From: Agriotes lineatus
Lineage: Eukaryota > Arthropoda > Insecta > Coleoptera > Elateridae
Reading direction: 5' to 3'
DNA length: 64,000 nt
Assembly: GCA_940337035.1 (NCBI GenBank)
Contig: CALNHX010002983.1
Coordinates: forward strand, 62,001-126,000
The notes below the pieces were generated by a model. The model worked only from the letters and a program-made list of their open reading frames with translations. It searched no databases and was not told the origin of the DNA. Of this stretch, positions 30,973-40,025 are shown in pieces (the stretch's first letter is position 1; each line of letters opens with the position of its first letter). Made by a program: the position numbers and the translations under genes.

Positions 30973-32953
30973 GATGTCCCATCCACATATTGTCATGTGC
31001 AATATCTAGCAATCTCCCTTGTAATTTGGTTGGTAATATTACTTGTTCGTAACTTCTGCCTAATCTGTCAGTAAATCTCCTATGAAGAATTCCATACGAA
31101 ATATAAAATTTTGCTCCATTACTTTCCTTTTTAGATTCTGCCAATTCAAAATATTCCTTTAATTTCGGATCTTCTAACTGTAGTGTTCTTAAATTTGCAG
31201 GTGTAAGTTTTGTTATATCTGAATAATCCACATCTGATTTCGGAACTGAAATTGGTTCATTATTGTCTTGCCTAGGTGATTTATAATTCATCTCCTTTAT
31301 TGCTTCTTCTTCTCCTTTTGGATCTATTGCTTCTTGAGAATTTTGTATTTCTACAGTAGTTTCCTTGTTTTTTTCTTGAAATGTTTCTTGTTCCATTAAT
31401 TTCTTCGCCTTTGCTCTAGTTAACGCAAAAACCTGTTGAATTGCTATATTCTCTTTTCCCTGTATCATCTCCCACGTTCGGTTTGATAATAGGTAGGAAT
31501 ATCCACAAGGTAAATGATTTATGACAGCTGCTTCAGTAACCACCTGAATTTCTGGTAAACTCAATTCCACTCTAGCAACTGGTAAAGCAACACTTTGTTC
31601 ATTTAAAATTCCCTTTACATTTACACATTTTCCTGTATAATCGTGTGACTTAATTAGATTTGAATGTACAATGTCATAGCTTGCTGCGCTGTCTCTCAAT
31701 AGTTTTGATTCAATACCGTTTATTTTAGCTTCTATGGTATATGGTTCGAATAGCTTTTCTACGTCATTACCATCGTTTATCGTTGCTAAGACAACTTTAG
31801 CCTTCGGACATTCTGGTGAGTTTTTAAAATGACCCACCGACCCACATCCATAACACTTAAATGGCCTTCTTTTATCGAAACTACTTTTATCCAGATTTTC
31901 CTTGGTATTGTTTTCTGTTGTCACTTGTTTAATCCCTAAATCATCCTTCTGGTTTGACGCCACTGATTTAATTTCAAACTTATTTTTCTGTGTCTTAAAG
32001 TTCGAATTATTATAATGCTTTTCGGTCCCTGGGCCCCTTTTGGTAACATATGTGTCCGCGTGTTCAGCCGCTTCTTCCACAGTTTTTGCCTTATTCCGGT
32101 CTTCCACCCAAAATTTCATTTCTCCAGGTAATGCACTATAAAATTTTTCCAAACAAATGAGTTGAACCAATTTATCGAAATTTTCTTCTATTTCTTCACT
32201 TTTGATCCACTCGTAAAAGTTTGTCTTTAACTGATACGCAAATTCCGCATAACTTTGGTCAGCCTTCCGTTTTCCATACCGAAATTTTGTTCGAAAAACT
32301 TCCGCCGTTAACTGGTATTTTTTTAATAGACTAGCCCTAACTTTATCATAGTTCTTGCAGTCCTCTTCTGATAAGCGTGCAACCACTTCACTTGCTGCCG
32401 GTGACAATACGCTTGTCAACCGTATTGGCCACGTTTCTTTCTCGAATTGTAGCTGGACACAAACCCTTTCGAAATTGGTGAGGAACAACCCCATGTCGCC
32501 ATCGTCCTTAAACGGTTGTAATTGCTTCGTCATGTTTAACGATGCATTCTTAATTACGTTGCCATGATTCGATCCATTCCCATTCTGATTTGGTGCTTGA
32601 GCCTGCGCAATTTTTACCTGTGCATCTAACCTAGCTAGTTCTAATTCCTGCTCTATCCTAACTAACGCTAATTTTTCTTCCCGCTGTCTTGCTTCGAGCC
32701 TTTCTTTTTCTTCCCGTTCTCTTGCTTCGAGCCTTTCTTTTTCTTCCCGTTCCTTTGCTTCTTGCTTTTCTAACCTGCCTTTCTGAGGATTTCCCTCCCA
32801 GATATCTATTTCAATTCTAATTTCTCCTGCTGTATAACTAGCATTGACAAATTCTTGAATGATCTCTGCCTTTCTCTTTTTCTCAGGTAGCTCAAACAAA
32901 TTAGCAGCATATTTTAACTCCCCAACGGTAAAAATATTAAAATCCGAACCCAT
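30973..32953 (-). CDS. Gypsy gag, protease and first half of integrase zinc finger
   Basis: The first ATG of the frame is at 32953 (MGSDFNIFTVGELKYAA). About 660 residues follow before the nested transposon; the frame then runs on to a stop at 30878 inside it. From that ATG: a highly charged coiled-coil stretch with repeated EREEKERLEA units at about 65-130; a SCAN-like Gag region (LSPAASEVVARLSEEDCKNY and what follows) at about 180-300; a CX2CX4HX6C knuckle (CYGCGSVGHF...C) at 367-382; a protease motif LLRDSAAS with Asp at 421, DSA instead of the usual DSG/DTG; then a linker and the start of the integrase HHCC finger (HDNMWMGH). The SCAN domain of vertebrate zinc-finger proteins is thought to come from Gmr1-like Gag, which supports the clade call. 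Confidence 0.85.
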
Positions 32954-33259
32954 TGTTATTTCCTTGTTGAAATTTAAACACGCGCTTAAATTTATTTCTA
33001 TAAACCAGGAATTCTGCGAAACACATAAATTCTCTAACACTGTTGCAAAAATGACTATTTTACAACCTGTTACAATTATTTTTTTTACTGACAACTACTT
33101 TTTCCAGCAATACTTGAACCCAATATTTCAAAATAATATCAGCATCACCTTACTAAATCGCATAATAAGACCATAAAATCTCGAAACATACAAACAAGCA
33201 TTACTTACCCGCACTGCATCTGCTGCTTTACATGTGCTGTTGCCCCTTCTTGGTTTGTT

Positions 33260-33897
33260 GACGCCGCCGCTGATCCGGTTGCCGCCTCTGTTCCTGACGC
33301 CGCCTCCGCTTTGCACGCCTCCACTGGTTTTTCGGACGCCTCCGCTCTTCCTGACACCGCCACTGTTGTTGACGTCGCCTTCGCTTTGCACGCCTTCGCT
33401 GGTTTTTCTGACGCCGCCACCGTTCCTAACAACGCCACTTTTGACGCCGCCTCCGCTTTGCACGCCTACACTGATTTTTCTGACGCCGCCGCTCTTCCTG
33501 ACACCGCCACCGTTGTTGACGCCGCCGTCGCTTTGCACGCCTTTACTGGTTTTTCTGACGCCGCCGCTCTTCCTGACACCGCCACTGTTGTTGACGCCGC
33601 CTTCGCTTTGCACGCCTTCACTGGTTTTCCTGACGCCGCCACTGTTCCTGACAACGCCACTGTTAACGCCGCCTCCGCTTTGCACGCCTACACTGATTTT
33701 TCTGACGCCGCCGCTCTTCCTGACACCGCCACCGTTGTTGACGCCGCCGTCGCTTTGCACGCCTTCACTGATTTTTCTGACGCCGCCGCTCTTCCTGACA
33801 CCGCCACTGTTGTTGACGCCGCCTTCGCTTTGCACGTCTCCACTGGTTTTTCTGACGCCGCCACTCTTCCTGACACCGCCTCTGTTGTTGATACTTC
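33260..33897. repeat. 75/75/72-bp higher-order minisatellite in gypsy leader
   Basis: Units begin with GACGCC at 33260, 33335, 33410, 33482, 33557, 33632, 33704, 33779 and 33854. Lengths are 75, 75, 72, 75, 75, 72, 75, 75 and a partial, so there is a 222-bp higher-order period. All lengths are multiples of three and several frames on both strands stay open. In the gag strand and frame the peptide is a 24/25-residue glycine- and valine-rich repeat with GGVRKSGGVRK. That frame is the gag frame, ends at a stop at 33128-33130, and lacks any ATG upstream of the repeat, so translation is uncertain. Confidence 0.9.
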
Positions 33898-33992
33898 TGT
33901 CCTGCGCTTCCTCTTGTGCTCCGTTGCTTTGCTCCAGGACCAACGTCGGAACAAAAGAAGTTCTTTTGTCGTGGGATTTTTTTTGTTATAAA

Positions 33993-34010
33993 TTCCACCA
34001 CTTGACACCA
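33993..34010 (-). promoter_or_regulatory. Gypsy primer-binding site candidate
   Basis: On the minus strand TGGTGTCAAGTGG begins one base after the 5' LTR end (CGCGACA). TGG is the complement of a tRNA CCA end. The following bases suggest a tRNA ending GACACCA, possibly a leucine tRNA, but I am not certain of the isoacceptor. Confidence 0.5.
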
Positions 34011-34011
34011 C

Positions 34012-34486
34012 TGTCGCGATACGCCTAACGTCGGGGTTCTGAGCACAGCCAACAAAGAACAAGTTGCACACTAACTTCAGTCTCTACCAACTTCTTACGA
34101 GAAATTAAAAAACGCAGTAGCTTAAATACATTTATTTAAAACTACCCTTTAGAAGCAGACCGCTTCGTTTCACAGTTTCTTAAGATCTGAATATTTACAA
34201 GAACCCGCTTTTACGGGGAAGCATCGTACATCTGCATTCCTGATGACCCTGCTGGGGGGTGCGTTTTGCACGTCCGCATTATTTACGATACTACCTGCAC
34301 TAGTTCCGCCACAGAGGCACATAATACAAACGATCCTGGCCGCTGTGTACCAAAATCCAAAACATGAAATTATATTCTACGAAAATAGCATTTAAGTATT
34401 TACATTTTATATAATAATTACTAATCTAACTTCTGTTCTCACTAACCGTGTAATGTATATTGTATACGAGAACGCATATCACAATA
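34012..34486 (-). repeat. Gypsy 5' LTR
   Basis: 475 bp. By my comparison it differs from the other LTR by five substitutions and two one-base insertions (an extra A near 34111 and an extra G near 34217). Confidence 0.85.
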
Positions 34487-34490
34487 ACGT

Positions 34491-34688
34491 GTTTGATTAT
34501 TTGTTTTTAGGAGTACTCCTACGAAGTTTCAAGTCGAAATGTCTATTTAATATTATTTCTCCATACAAAATTGGAACCCCCATTTTACCCCTTTAGGGGT
34601 TGAATTTCGAAATATCCTTCCTTATTCCTTGTATACATCATAAAGGGAACCTCTGTACAAAATTTCAGCTTTCTAGGTCCAAGGGTTT
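34491..34688. repeat. Array-related sequence, right flank of the gypsy element
   Basis: Contains CCCCTTTAGGGGTTGAATTTC and a tail CAAAATTTCAGCTTTCTAGG, matching the array at 23.3-25.3 kb (AATTTCAAGTTTCTAG near its end). It continues the left flank across the gypsy insertion. Confidence 0.55.
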
Positions 34689-34988
34689 GCTGCCATTTTA
34701 TTATTTGTCGTGATGCGTCATCGTTGAATTTACAAGAGCCAACCTGTCTGCGACGTGACGCACGCAGTGTTTCCATACCTTTTTATTTTAAAATTTTATA
34801 AAACCAGAGGTCCAAACTGCTGCCGCATCAGGTAATAGTGTACAATGGTTTAAAACGTGTTAGTGCGGCATCAGTCGGGCCTCTGGTTTTATAGAATTTT
34901 AAAATAAAAAGGGATGGAAACATTGCGTACGTCACATCGCAGACAGGTTGGCTCTTGTAAATTCAACGACAAATAATAAAATGGCAGC
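34689..34988. repeat. 300-bp palindrome, arms about 135 bp
   Basis: GCTGCCATTTTATTATTTGT at the left pairs with ACAAATAATAAAATGGCAGC at the right. Inner matches include TTGAATTTACAAGAGCCAAC with its complement and AAAACCAGAGG with CCTCTGGTTTT. The loop is about 40 bp. Arm identity is high, so it is fairly young. No gene inside. Confidence 0.8.
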
Positions 34989-35145
34989 TGTAGGTCAACT
35001 CTTTCGATAAAATATATATCAAAACCTGATTTAGAAATTTGTACATGGCTTAATTTATATGAAATATTGTATGAAATTGCATGTAGAAGGCTTTTTAAAC
35101 TATATGTTTTCTTAATTATGCAGAGAGTGCTCGTTTATATAGGGA

Positions 35146-35227
35146 GGCAGGTTGGCCGAATGGTTAAGGCGTCAGATTCAAGCTCTGATCTCTAGAGAGA
35201 ATACGGGTTCGATTCCCGTACCTGTCA
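35146..35227 (+). tRNA. tRNA-Leu (anticodon CAA), no intron
   Basis: 82 nt. The acceptor GGCAGGT pairs with ACCTGTC (one G-U), followed by discriminator A. The D arm is GCC...GGC, the anticodon stem TCAGA/TCTGA with loop TTCAAGC giving anticodon CAA. The variable arm of about 14 nt has a CTCT/AGAG stem as class II tRNAs do, and the T arm is ACGGG-TTCGATT-CCCGT. Box A (TGGCCGAATGG) and box B (GGTTCGATTCC) are intact and a run of seven T follows at 35230-35236 as a Pol III terminator. Most animal tRNA-Leu(CAA) genes have an intron after the anticodon; this one has none. Confidence 0.9.
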
Positions 35228-35229
35228 TA

Positions 35230-35236
35230 TTTTTTT
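35230..35236 (+). terminator. Pol III T-run terminator
   Basis: Seven consecutive T start three bases after the tRNA-Leu 3' end. Confidence 0.7.
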
Positions 35237-35324
35237 ATATATTTATTATGAAAGTCTTGATTTTAAGCTAGTTTATTCACGACGGCTCTACTAGAACAAA
35301 CGACTGAGCTCCTTTTCGACTAAA

Positions 35325-36090
35325 ATGGACAAAGAGCGGAAGATGTTGATTGTATCGCCGGAATTTGTCCAACGTCTTAAGTCTGGCGATGATGCGGAGA
35401 AAAATATATTATCACAGCTTGATGACGAAATGCAAAAAGTTTTAAAGTCCAAATTAATTGATCACGATAAATGGATCCAGTACAATCAAGTGTTACAACG
35501 ATTCCTTCATTTCACAAACCAGGCGCGGCAGCCAATCAAAATACCTATTGAAACAACCAGTGACAGCCTATCAAATGCCGTTATTTTATCTACACTTCCC
35601 AAAACTTTTAAGAAAAAAGCTGAAGTTCCTACGCATTTTGAGTACCTCAAGCGATGTGAGCTGGGATCACAAGGGTACCGTTACTATAAAGGGTGAAATT
35701 TTACCGGCGTCTAACATAGTCGATTTAATTCACGACACTCTGCGGCCTCGAAAAACTATTAATCCACCCGGACGCCTACAGTTTGCTGATTACATCAAAG
35801 ACCTTAACGTTGCTAATGTGCTGCTAGCTAAACCTAAACAGCAAAAGAAGCCAACCCCGACTGGTACTACAGGAAAAACCGAAATGCAAACTGATAACTG
35901 CGAGTCCGATTTAGAATATAAATTAAAAACACCAGCTACTCATCCAAGTCCACATCAAAAAGGTTCAGTCAGAAGAACGCCGATAAGGAAACGCCTCCAA
36001 AAAAGGGCCGTTAGAAAAACGCCTCTAAGGCAGATGTCATCAACACCAAAAACGAAGGGAATTCTAGATTGGGTGCATCTTAAACTTTAA
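35325..36090 (+). pseudogene. Unrecognised frameshifted ORF pair with basic C-terminus
   Basis: The ATG at 35325 opens 123 residues (MDKERKMLIVSPEFVQRL..., hydrophilic, helical) that stop at 35696. A second frame, one base ahead and open from about 35458 to 36090, carries what looks like the continuation from about 35645: GTVTIKGEILPASNIVDLIH, LRPRKTINPPG, then a low-complexity stretch and a strongly basic tail (RRTPIRKRLQKRAVRKTP) ending GILDWVHLKL. I do not know the family. The layout (small acidic/basic protein, conserved G-x-I-x-x-S-x-I-x-D-L core, Arg-rich tail) resembles short ORFs I recall near virus-like or Maverick-type elements, but I cannot support that here. The break near 35600-35645 makes it a probable pseudogene. 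Confidence 0.5.
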
Positions 36091-36429
36091 AATGACACAA
36101 TGAAATTCTGATTTTATTACTTGCAGCCTTTTTAATTTGAAATGTTGTGCACCTCAAACTACAGTTTTGTAAATTGCTAGCGAATTTTTAGAAAATAAAT
36201 TCAGCTGTACATTTATATTTATATTATTAAGTATTATACGAAATAAGAACAATATATTTGTTTATTACAAAGTGTTTGTGTTTTTTATTTCTACTCTGCT
36301 TTTGTTTTTTCTCGAATCTGCAATAATTACAAAATCTAAAGCTAAAATATTAGTATTTGAAGTTATTTTACAGTTACAAAGTGTAAAATTTCAAAAAATC
36401 AATCTACGATTTCATAATGGCGTGATATA

Positions 36430-37900
36430 ATTTAAAAAATTGTGATTTCTTTTAATTTTGTGCGATACATTTTATAAAAAAGTGTAAAACATTTGCAAAT
36501 TTTTCAACGAAATTGTGTGTTTATTCAAGTTTATGTTAATTTTGTTTATCGAAATGCTTATGGTAAAAGATTTTTTCAACGAAATTGCTATTTCTTTTAA
36601 TTTTGAGCGATGCATTTTATAAAAAGTGTAAAACATTTGCAAAATTATGCATAGTTTATGTAACATGATGTCGATTTTTGTAAAAATTTATGTGAGATGG
36701 CGTGTAATTGTGTGATTTTTGTTCAATTTTCGTCGTGTGTTTAGTAAAAATGTCGTTTTTTGTATAATTTCAAGTGACATGATGACAGTTTTTGTATAAT
36801 TTGGATGACATGATGTCGATTTTTGTGAAAATTTATGTGAGATGCTGTATGACTGCGTGATTTTTGTTCAATTTTCATCGTGTGTTGAATGAAAATGTCG
36901 TTTTTTGTATAATTTCAAGTGATAAGATGACAGTTTTTGTATAATTTATGTGACATGATGTCGATTTTTGTGAAAATTTATGTGAGATGCTGTATGATTG
37001 CGTGATTTTATTCAAATTTTTGTTACTTTGGGGGTCAACACATACGTCTTTTCGCAATTTTTGCGTGTTTCTATTCAAATTTATTTTCATTTGTCGTCAA
37101 CACAGACGTATTTTCGTAAAATTTTACTATTTTTCAATGAAAGTTGTATAAAAATATTGTTTTTTGTCGTTTTTGCAGAATTTAATGTGACAAGATGCCG
37201 ATTTTTATAAATTTTCATGGGAGATGCTGTCGATTTTCTAAAATTTTAAACGAAATGCTTTGGAAATTGCATGTTTTTATTCAAATATTAGTAATTGAAG
37301 CTATTTTTTCACATACAAAGTATCGAAAATTCATATAAATTGAACTACGATTTCATAATTGTGTGATGTACTTTAAAAAATTACGGTTTATTTGTTAAAC
37401 GTTTGCAAAATTAAGCTTAGAAATAACTCTTAAAACTTTTTTACATCATTTTTTCGGTACTATAAAGTCGCTTTGTATAGATTTTCAACGAAATTGTGCG
37501 TTTTTATTCAAATTTTTGTTACTTTGGGGGTCAACACATACGTCTTTTCGTGATTTTTGCGTGTTTTTATTCAAATTTATTTTCATTTGTCGTCAACACA
37601 GACGTATTTTCGTAAAATTTTACTATTTTTTCAATGAAAGTTGTATAAAAATATTGTTTTTTGTCGTTTTTGCAGAATTTAATGTGACAAGATGCCGATT
37701 TTTATAAATTTTCTACGTATTTTCGTAATTTTGCGTGCTTTTATTCAAATTTATTTTAATTTGTCGTCAACACATACGTCTTTTCGTAATTTTTTTACAA
37801 GAAAAAATGATTTGACTTATATTTTTACAAGTATCCCTTGTCTTATTTGCAAACGATATTGAAAAGCTATTTTTTTCAACGAAATTGTCTGTTTTTATTC
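36430..37900. repeat. AT-rich composite repeat array
   Basis: TCGATTTTTGT, followed by AAAATTTATGTGAGATG, recurs at 36671, 36816 and 36961, a 145-bp tandem unit. A block of about 200 bp (GTTACTTTGGGGGTCAACAC, then AATTTAATGTGACAAGATG) at 37018-37215 is repeated at 37513-37705, and part of it again at 37711-37795. Another pair, AAAAAGTGTAAAACATTTGC, lies at 36478 and 36620. The open frames here are copies of the repeat in different frames, not genes. Confidence 0.75.
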
Positions 37901-38820
37901 AAATTTATGGGGGACAACCATTCTTATACAATAAGACTCGGATATCTTCGGAACACGGTAGCTGAAAGCAACGCACCCCCCTTTCTTACCTATATGAGTA
38001 AGAAAAAGATAGCCATACAAAAAATTATATTAGTAGGCATGTTTAGTTGACAAATGTCATAATTAAAATTAGTCAAGCCTTCTCCAATACTTGCTACTAT
38101 GTTTATCTCTTTCCTTACGTATATCTTCTTGTTCATGTTATCTTATTGCTGATATATATAATTGTGACCGACAGGCAACGACGTGTTAGGCCATTTGAGG
38201 ATGACGAAATAGAAAGTTCTGCAGAGTCGGTGATATCATAGCAAATTCCATTGCGAATAATTACGCATTTTATGTTTATCTCTTTCTTATTCAAGCAATA
38301 CGTATTATCAGTATTTCAGGAATATACTAAAATAAAATTTGTAACTCGTTTTATATTACGATCTGCCTTTAGCTCTTATCGCCCATTTAATTTTTAAACT
38401 AGCTGTTGTAATTTATAAGCGACTAAAACTCAGTCGAAAATAACATTTAAAATTTATTTATAATATGAATATGGAAGTGTAATGTCAGAACAGCTAAGTG
38501 GTACAATGTTCAAACCTTTAAAACCAAACAAAACACAGGCACCGATCTGTTTTAAAAAGGGAACTTAGACGGAAATTTCCTATAGTAGGTAGGGACAATG
38601 AGGATCTCGTTAATCCAGCCATATAGCAGGCACAAATTATAAAATAATTAATAAGCTGTTACAAATCTAATTTTTTTAAAAATTGCATCTACCTTTAATC
38701 ACATCAAGCTGCACATTTCAGTTCTTAAAATTTAAATTTTCGAAAAAATAAGTTGTTTAAAATTCGAGCGGCGTGACTGCAGAGCTGTGAAATGACGTTT
38801 TGTTCAAACCCTTTAAATCC

Positions 38821-38915
38821 CGTAGCGCTCCGTGGTCTAGCGGCATCGATCGATGTGAGCCCAATGTGTATGCAAACGTAGAGGGTTCAAATCCAAGTCC
38901 GCCAGAGATTTTTTT
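38821..38915 (+). repeat. tRNA-like SINE head or tRNA pseudogene
   Basis: GTGGTCTAGCGGC (38832-38844) fits a Pol III A box and GGTTCAAATCC (38884-38894) is a perfect B box, about 50 bp apart. A T-run follows at 38909-38915. The T stem is mispaired beyond two base pairs and no convincing acceptor stem forms, so it is not a working tRNA. A tRNA-derived SINE is the best reading. Confidence 0.5.
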
Positions 38916-38937
38916 AAAATTAAACATCCATCCTGTG

Positions 38938-39280
38938 ACTGCAAGAGAGAGACAACCAGAGCAGAAGAGAGAGAGAGATAAATCTACCAAAACAGGGACT
39001 TAGAAAAAAAAATCTGAACAAATTTGAAATTCAAATATTCGCGCGAAATTAAAATGGCCTCCATGCATGAGAGAGAGAGAGAGCAGCTTCGATGAGGGAG
39101 ACGGAAGATTTAGCAGTTTGAAATTCAAATATTTCCGCTAGAAGTGCGCGCGCAGAAAACCAAGATGGCCGACACCCGGGAAGTTTAAATTCAAAAAATT
39201 GAACTTAGAAAAAAAATCAGAGAAATTTCAAATTCAAATATTCGCGCGAAAATTAAAAAAATGGCCGCCGCGTAATTTAA
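38938..39280. repeat. GA-rich microsatellite and repeated AATATTCGCGCGAAA block
   Basis: GAGAGA runs occur at about 38940-38975 and 39069-39083. CAAATATTCGCGCGAAA, followed by an ATTAAAATGGCC-like end, occurs at about 39032-39059 and 39223-39262, with a weaker version near 39120-39170. Confidence 0.5.
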
Positions 39281-39479
39281 TCGGAAGCTAATGCGTAATT
39301 TAATCAGTAGCACATATGTAAATTAAATATCAAACTTCATATGTGATTAATTAGGTCAATCCGCGAATTCGCGGTTTAATTAGAGCATTTGATTCGCGGT
39401 TTAATTAACGGTTTAATTAGTTCAATCAATTTAATCGATCATTTTAATTGACCCAATTAAAAACAAAATGGCCGCTATC

Positions 39480-40025
39480 TACCCAACTGTTCTACTCAAG
39501 GTTTATATGTCTAGATTAGAAGCAATACAAAATTAATTTTTAAAATGTCTTGGGTACAAAGAAAAAATCACTAATTAACAGTGATTACTCTCCTGTTTGC
39601 AGGAGATACAACCTTGCGTCTCTTGAGAACCGAAGGGTTATCACTGACATTTTAACTTTAAACTTCTTAACGATAAAATGTATTGTCCTGCACTACTATC
39701 TCTTATAAACCTCAATATTCCTGCAAAAGAATTAAGAGATAATCACCTGTTTTCTATAACATTTTCCATAACCAAATGTTCTATGAATTTTCCAGTAAGT
39801 CGGATGTCTAGATTGTCAAATATTCATTGTCTAGATATCGACCTATTTACTGTTTGTAACCTTAAAAAACTACTAAAAACTAAATTTATAAATTAGCATC
39901 TATTAGCTTTATATTATTGTCTATAATTACTTTCTTTATATACTAATTTACTGTATATTTTTTGTAAAAAAGTTGATACTGTAGTAGAAATAATCCTGTT
40001 TGTATCCTAAATAAATAAATAAAGA
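39480..40025 (+). pseudogene. Jockey/CR1-type LINE 3' end
   Basis: Broken frames read KVYMSRLEAIQN, FLKCLGYK, LENRRVITDI-like and then, in one open stretch (39678-39896), LLSLINLNIPAKELRDNHLF and FPVSRMSRLSNIH, ending DLFTVCNLKKLLKTKF. This is the order of blocks seen after the reverse transcriptase domain in Jockey/CR1-like elements. A TAAATAAATAAATAAAG tail at about 40008-40025 marks the 3' end. 5' truncated and dead. Confidence 0.65.

Larger units (their letters stand above)
26124..34486 (-). mobile_element. Gmr1-type Ty3/gypsy retrotransposon with nested DNA transposon
   Basis: Direct repeats of 473 and 475 bp bound the element, flanked by a 4-bp duplication ACGT at 26120-26123 and 34487-34490. 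On the minus strand the order is LTR, primer site, minisatellite leader, Gag with SCAN-like region and zinc knuckle, protease, integrase zinc finger, integrase core, reverse transcriptase, RNase H, polypurine tract, LTR. Integrase before RT is the reverse of normal Ty3/gypsy order and matches the Gmr1 clade, as does the SCAN-like Gag. A 1634-bp DNA transposon interrupts the integrase zinc finger. The LTRs differ by five substitutions and two single-base indels by my count, so the copy is young but older than the BEL. The gypsy sits in array-type repeat DNA; joining the flanks at ACGT gives GAAATACGTGTTT, closely like GAAATACGTTTCTAGG in the array units. Confidence 0.9.

Noticed and set aside
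33205..34071. Five or more overlapping open frames on both strands
   Set aside because: All arise from the stop-free 75/72-bp minisatellite. Only the gag-sense frame is discussed, as a possibility, because it is in phase with gag.
36998..37707. Two frames with the same C-terminus
   Set aside because: They are the 200-bp repeat block read twice, in low-complexity AT-rich DNA.
38047..38241. Possible membrane-spanning exon ending EDDEIESSAESVIS after an AG
   Set aside because: One hydrophobic stretch in AT-rich DNA is expected by chance and no partner exon or splice donor could be supported.
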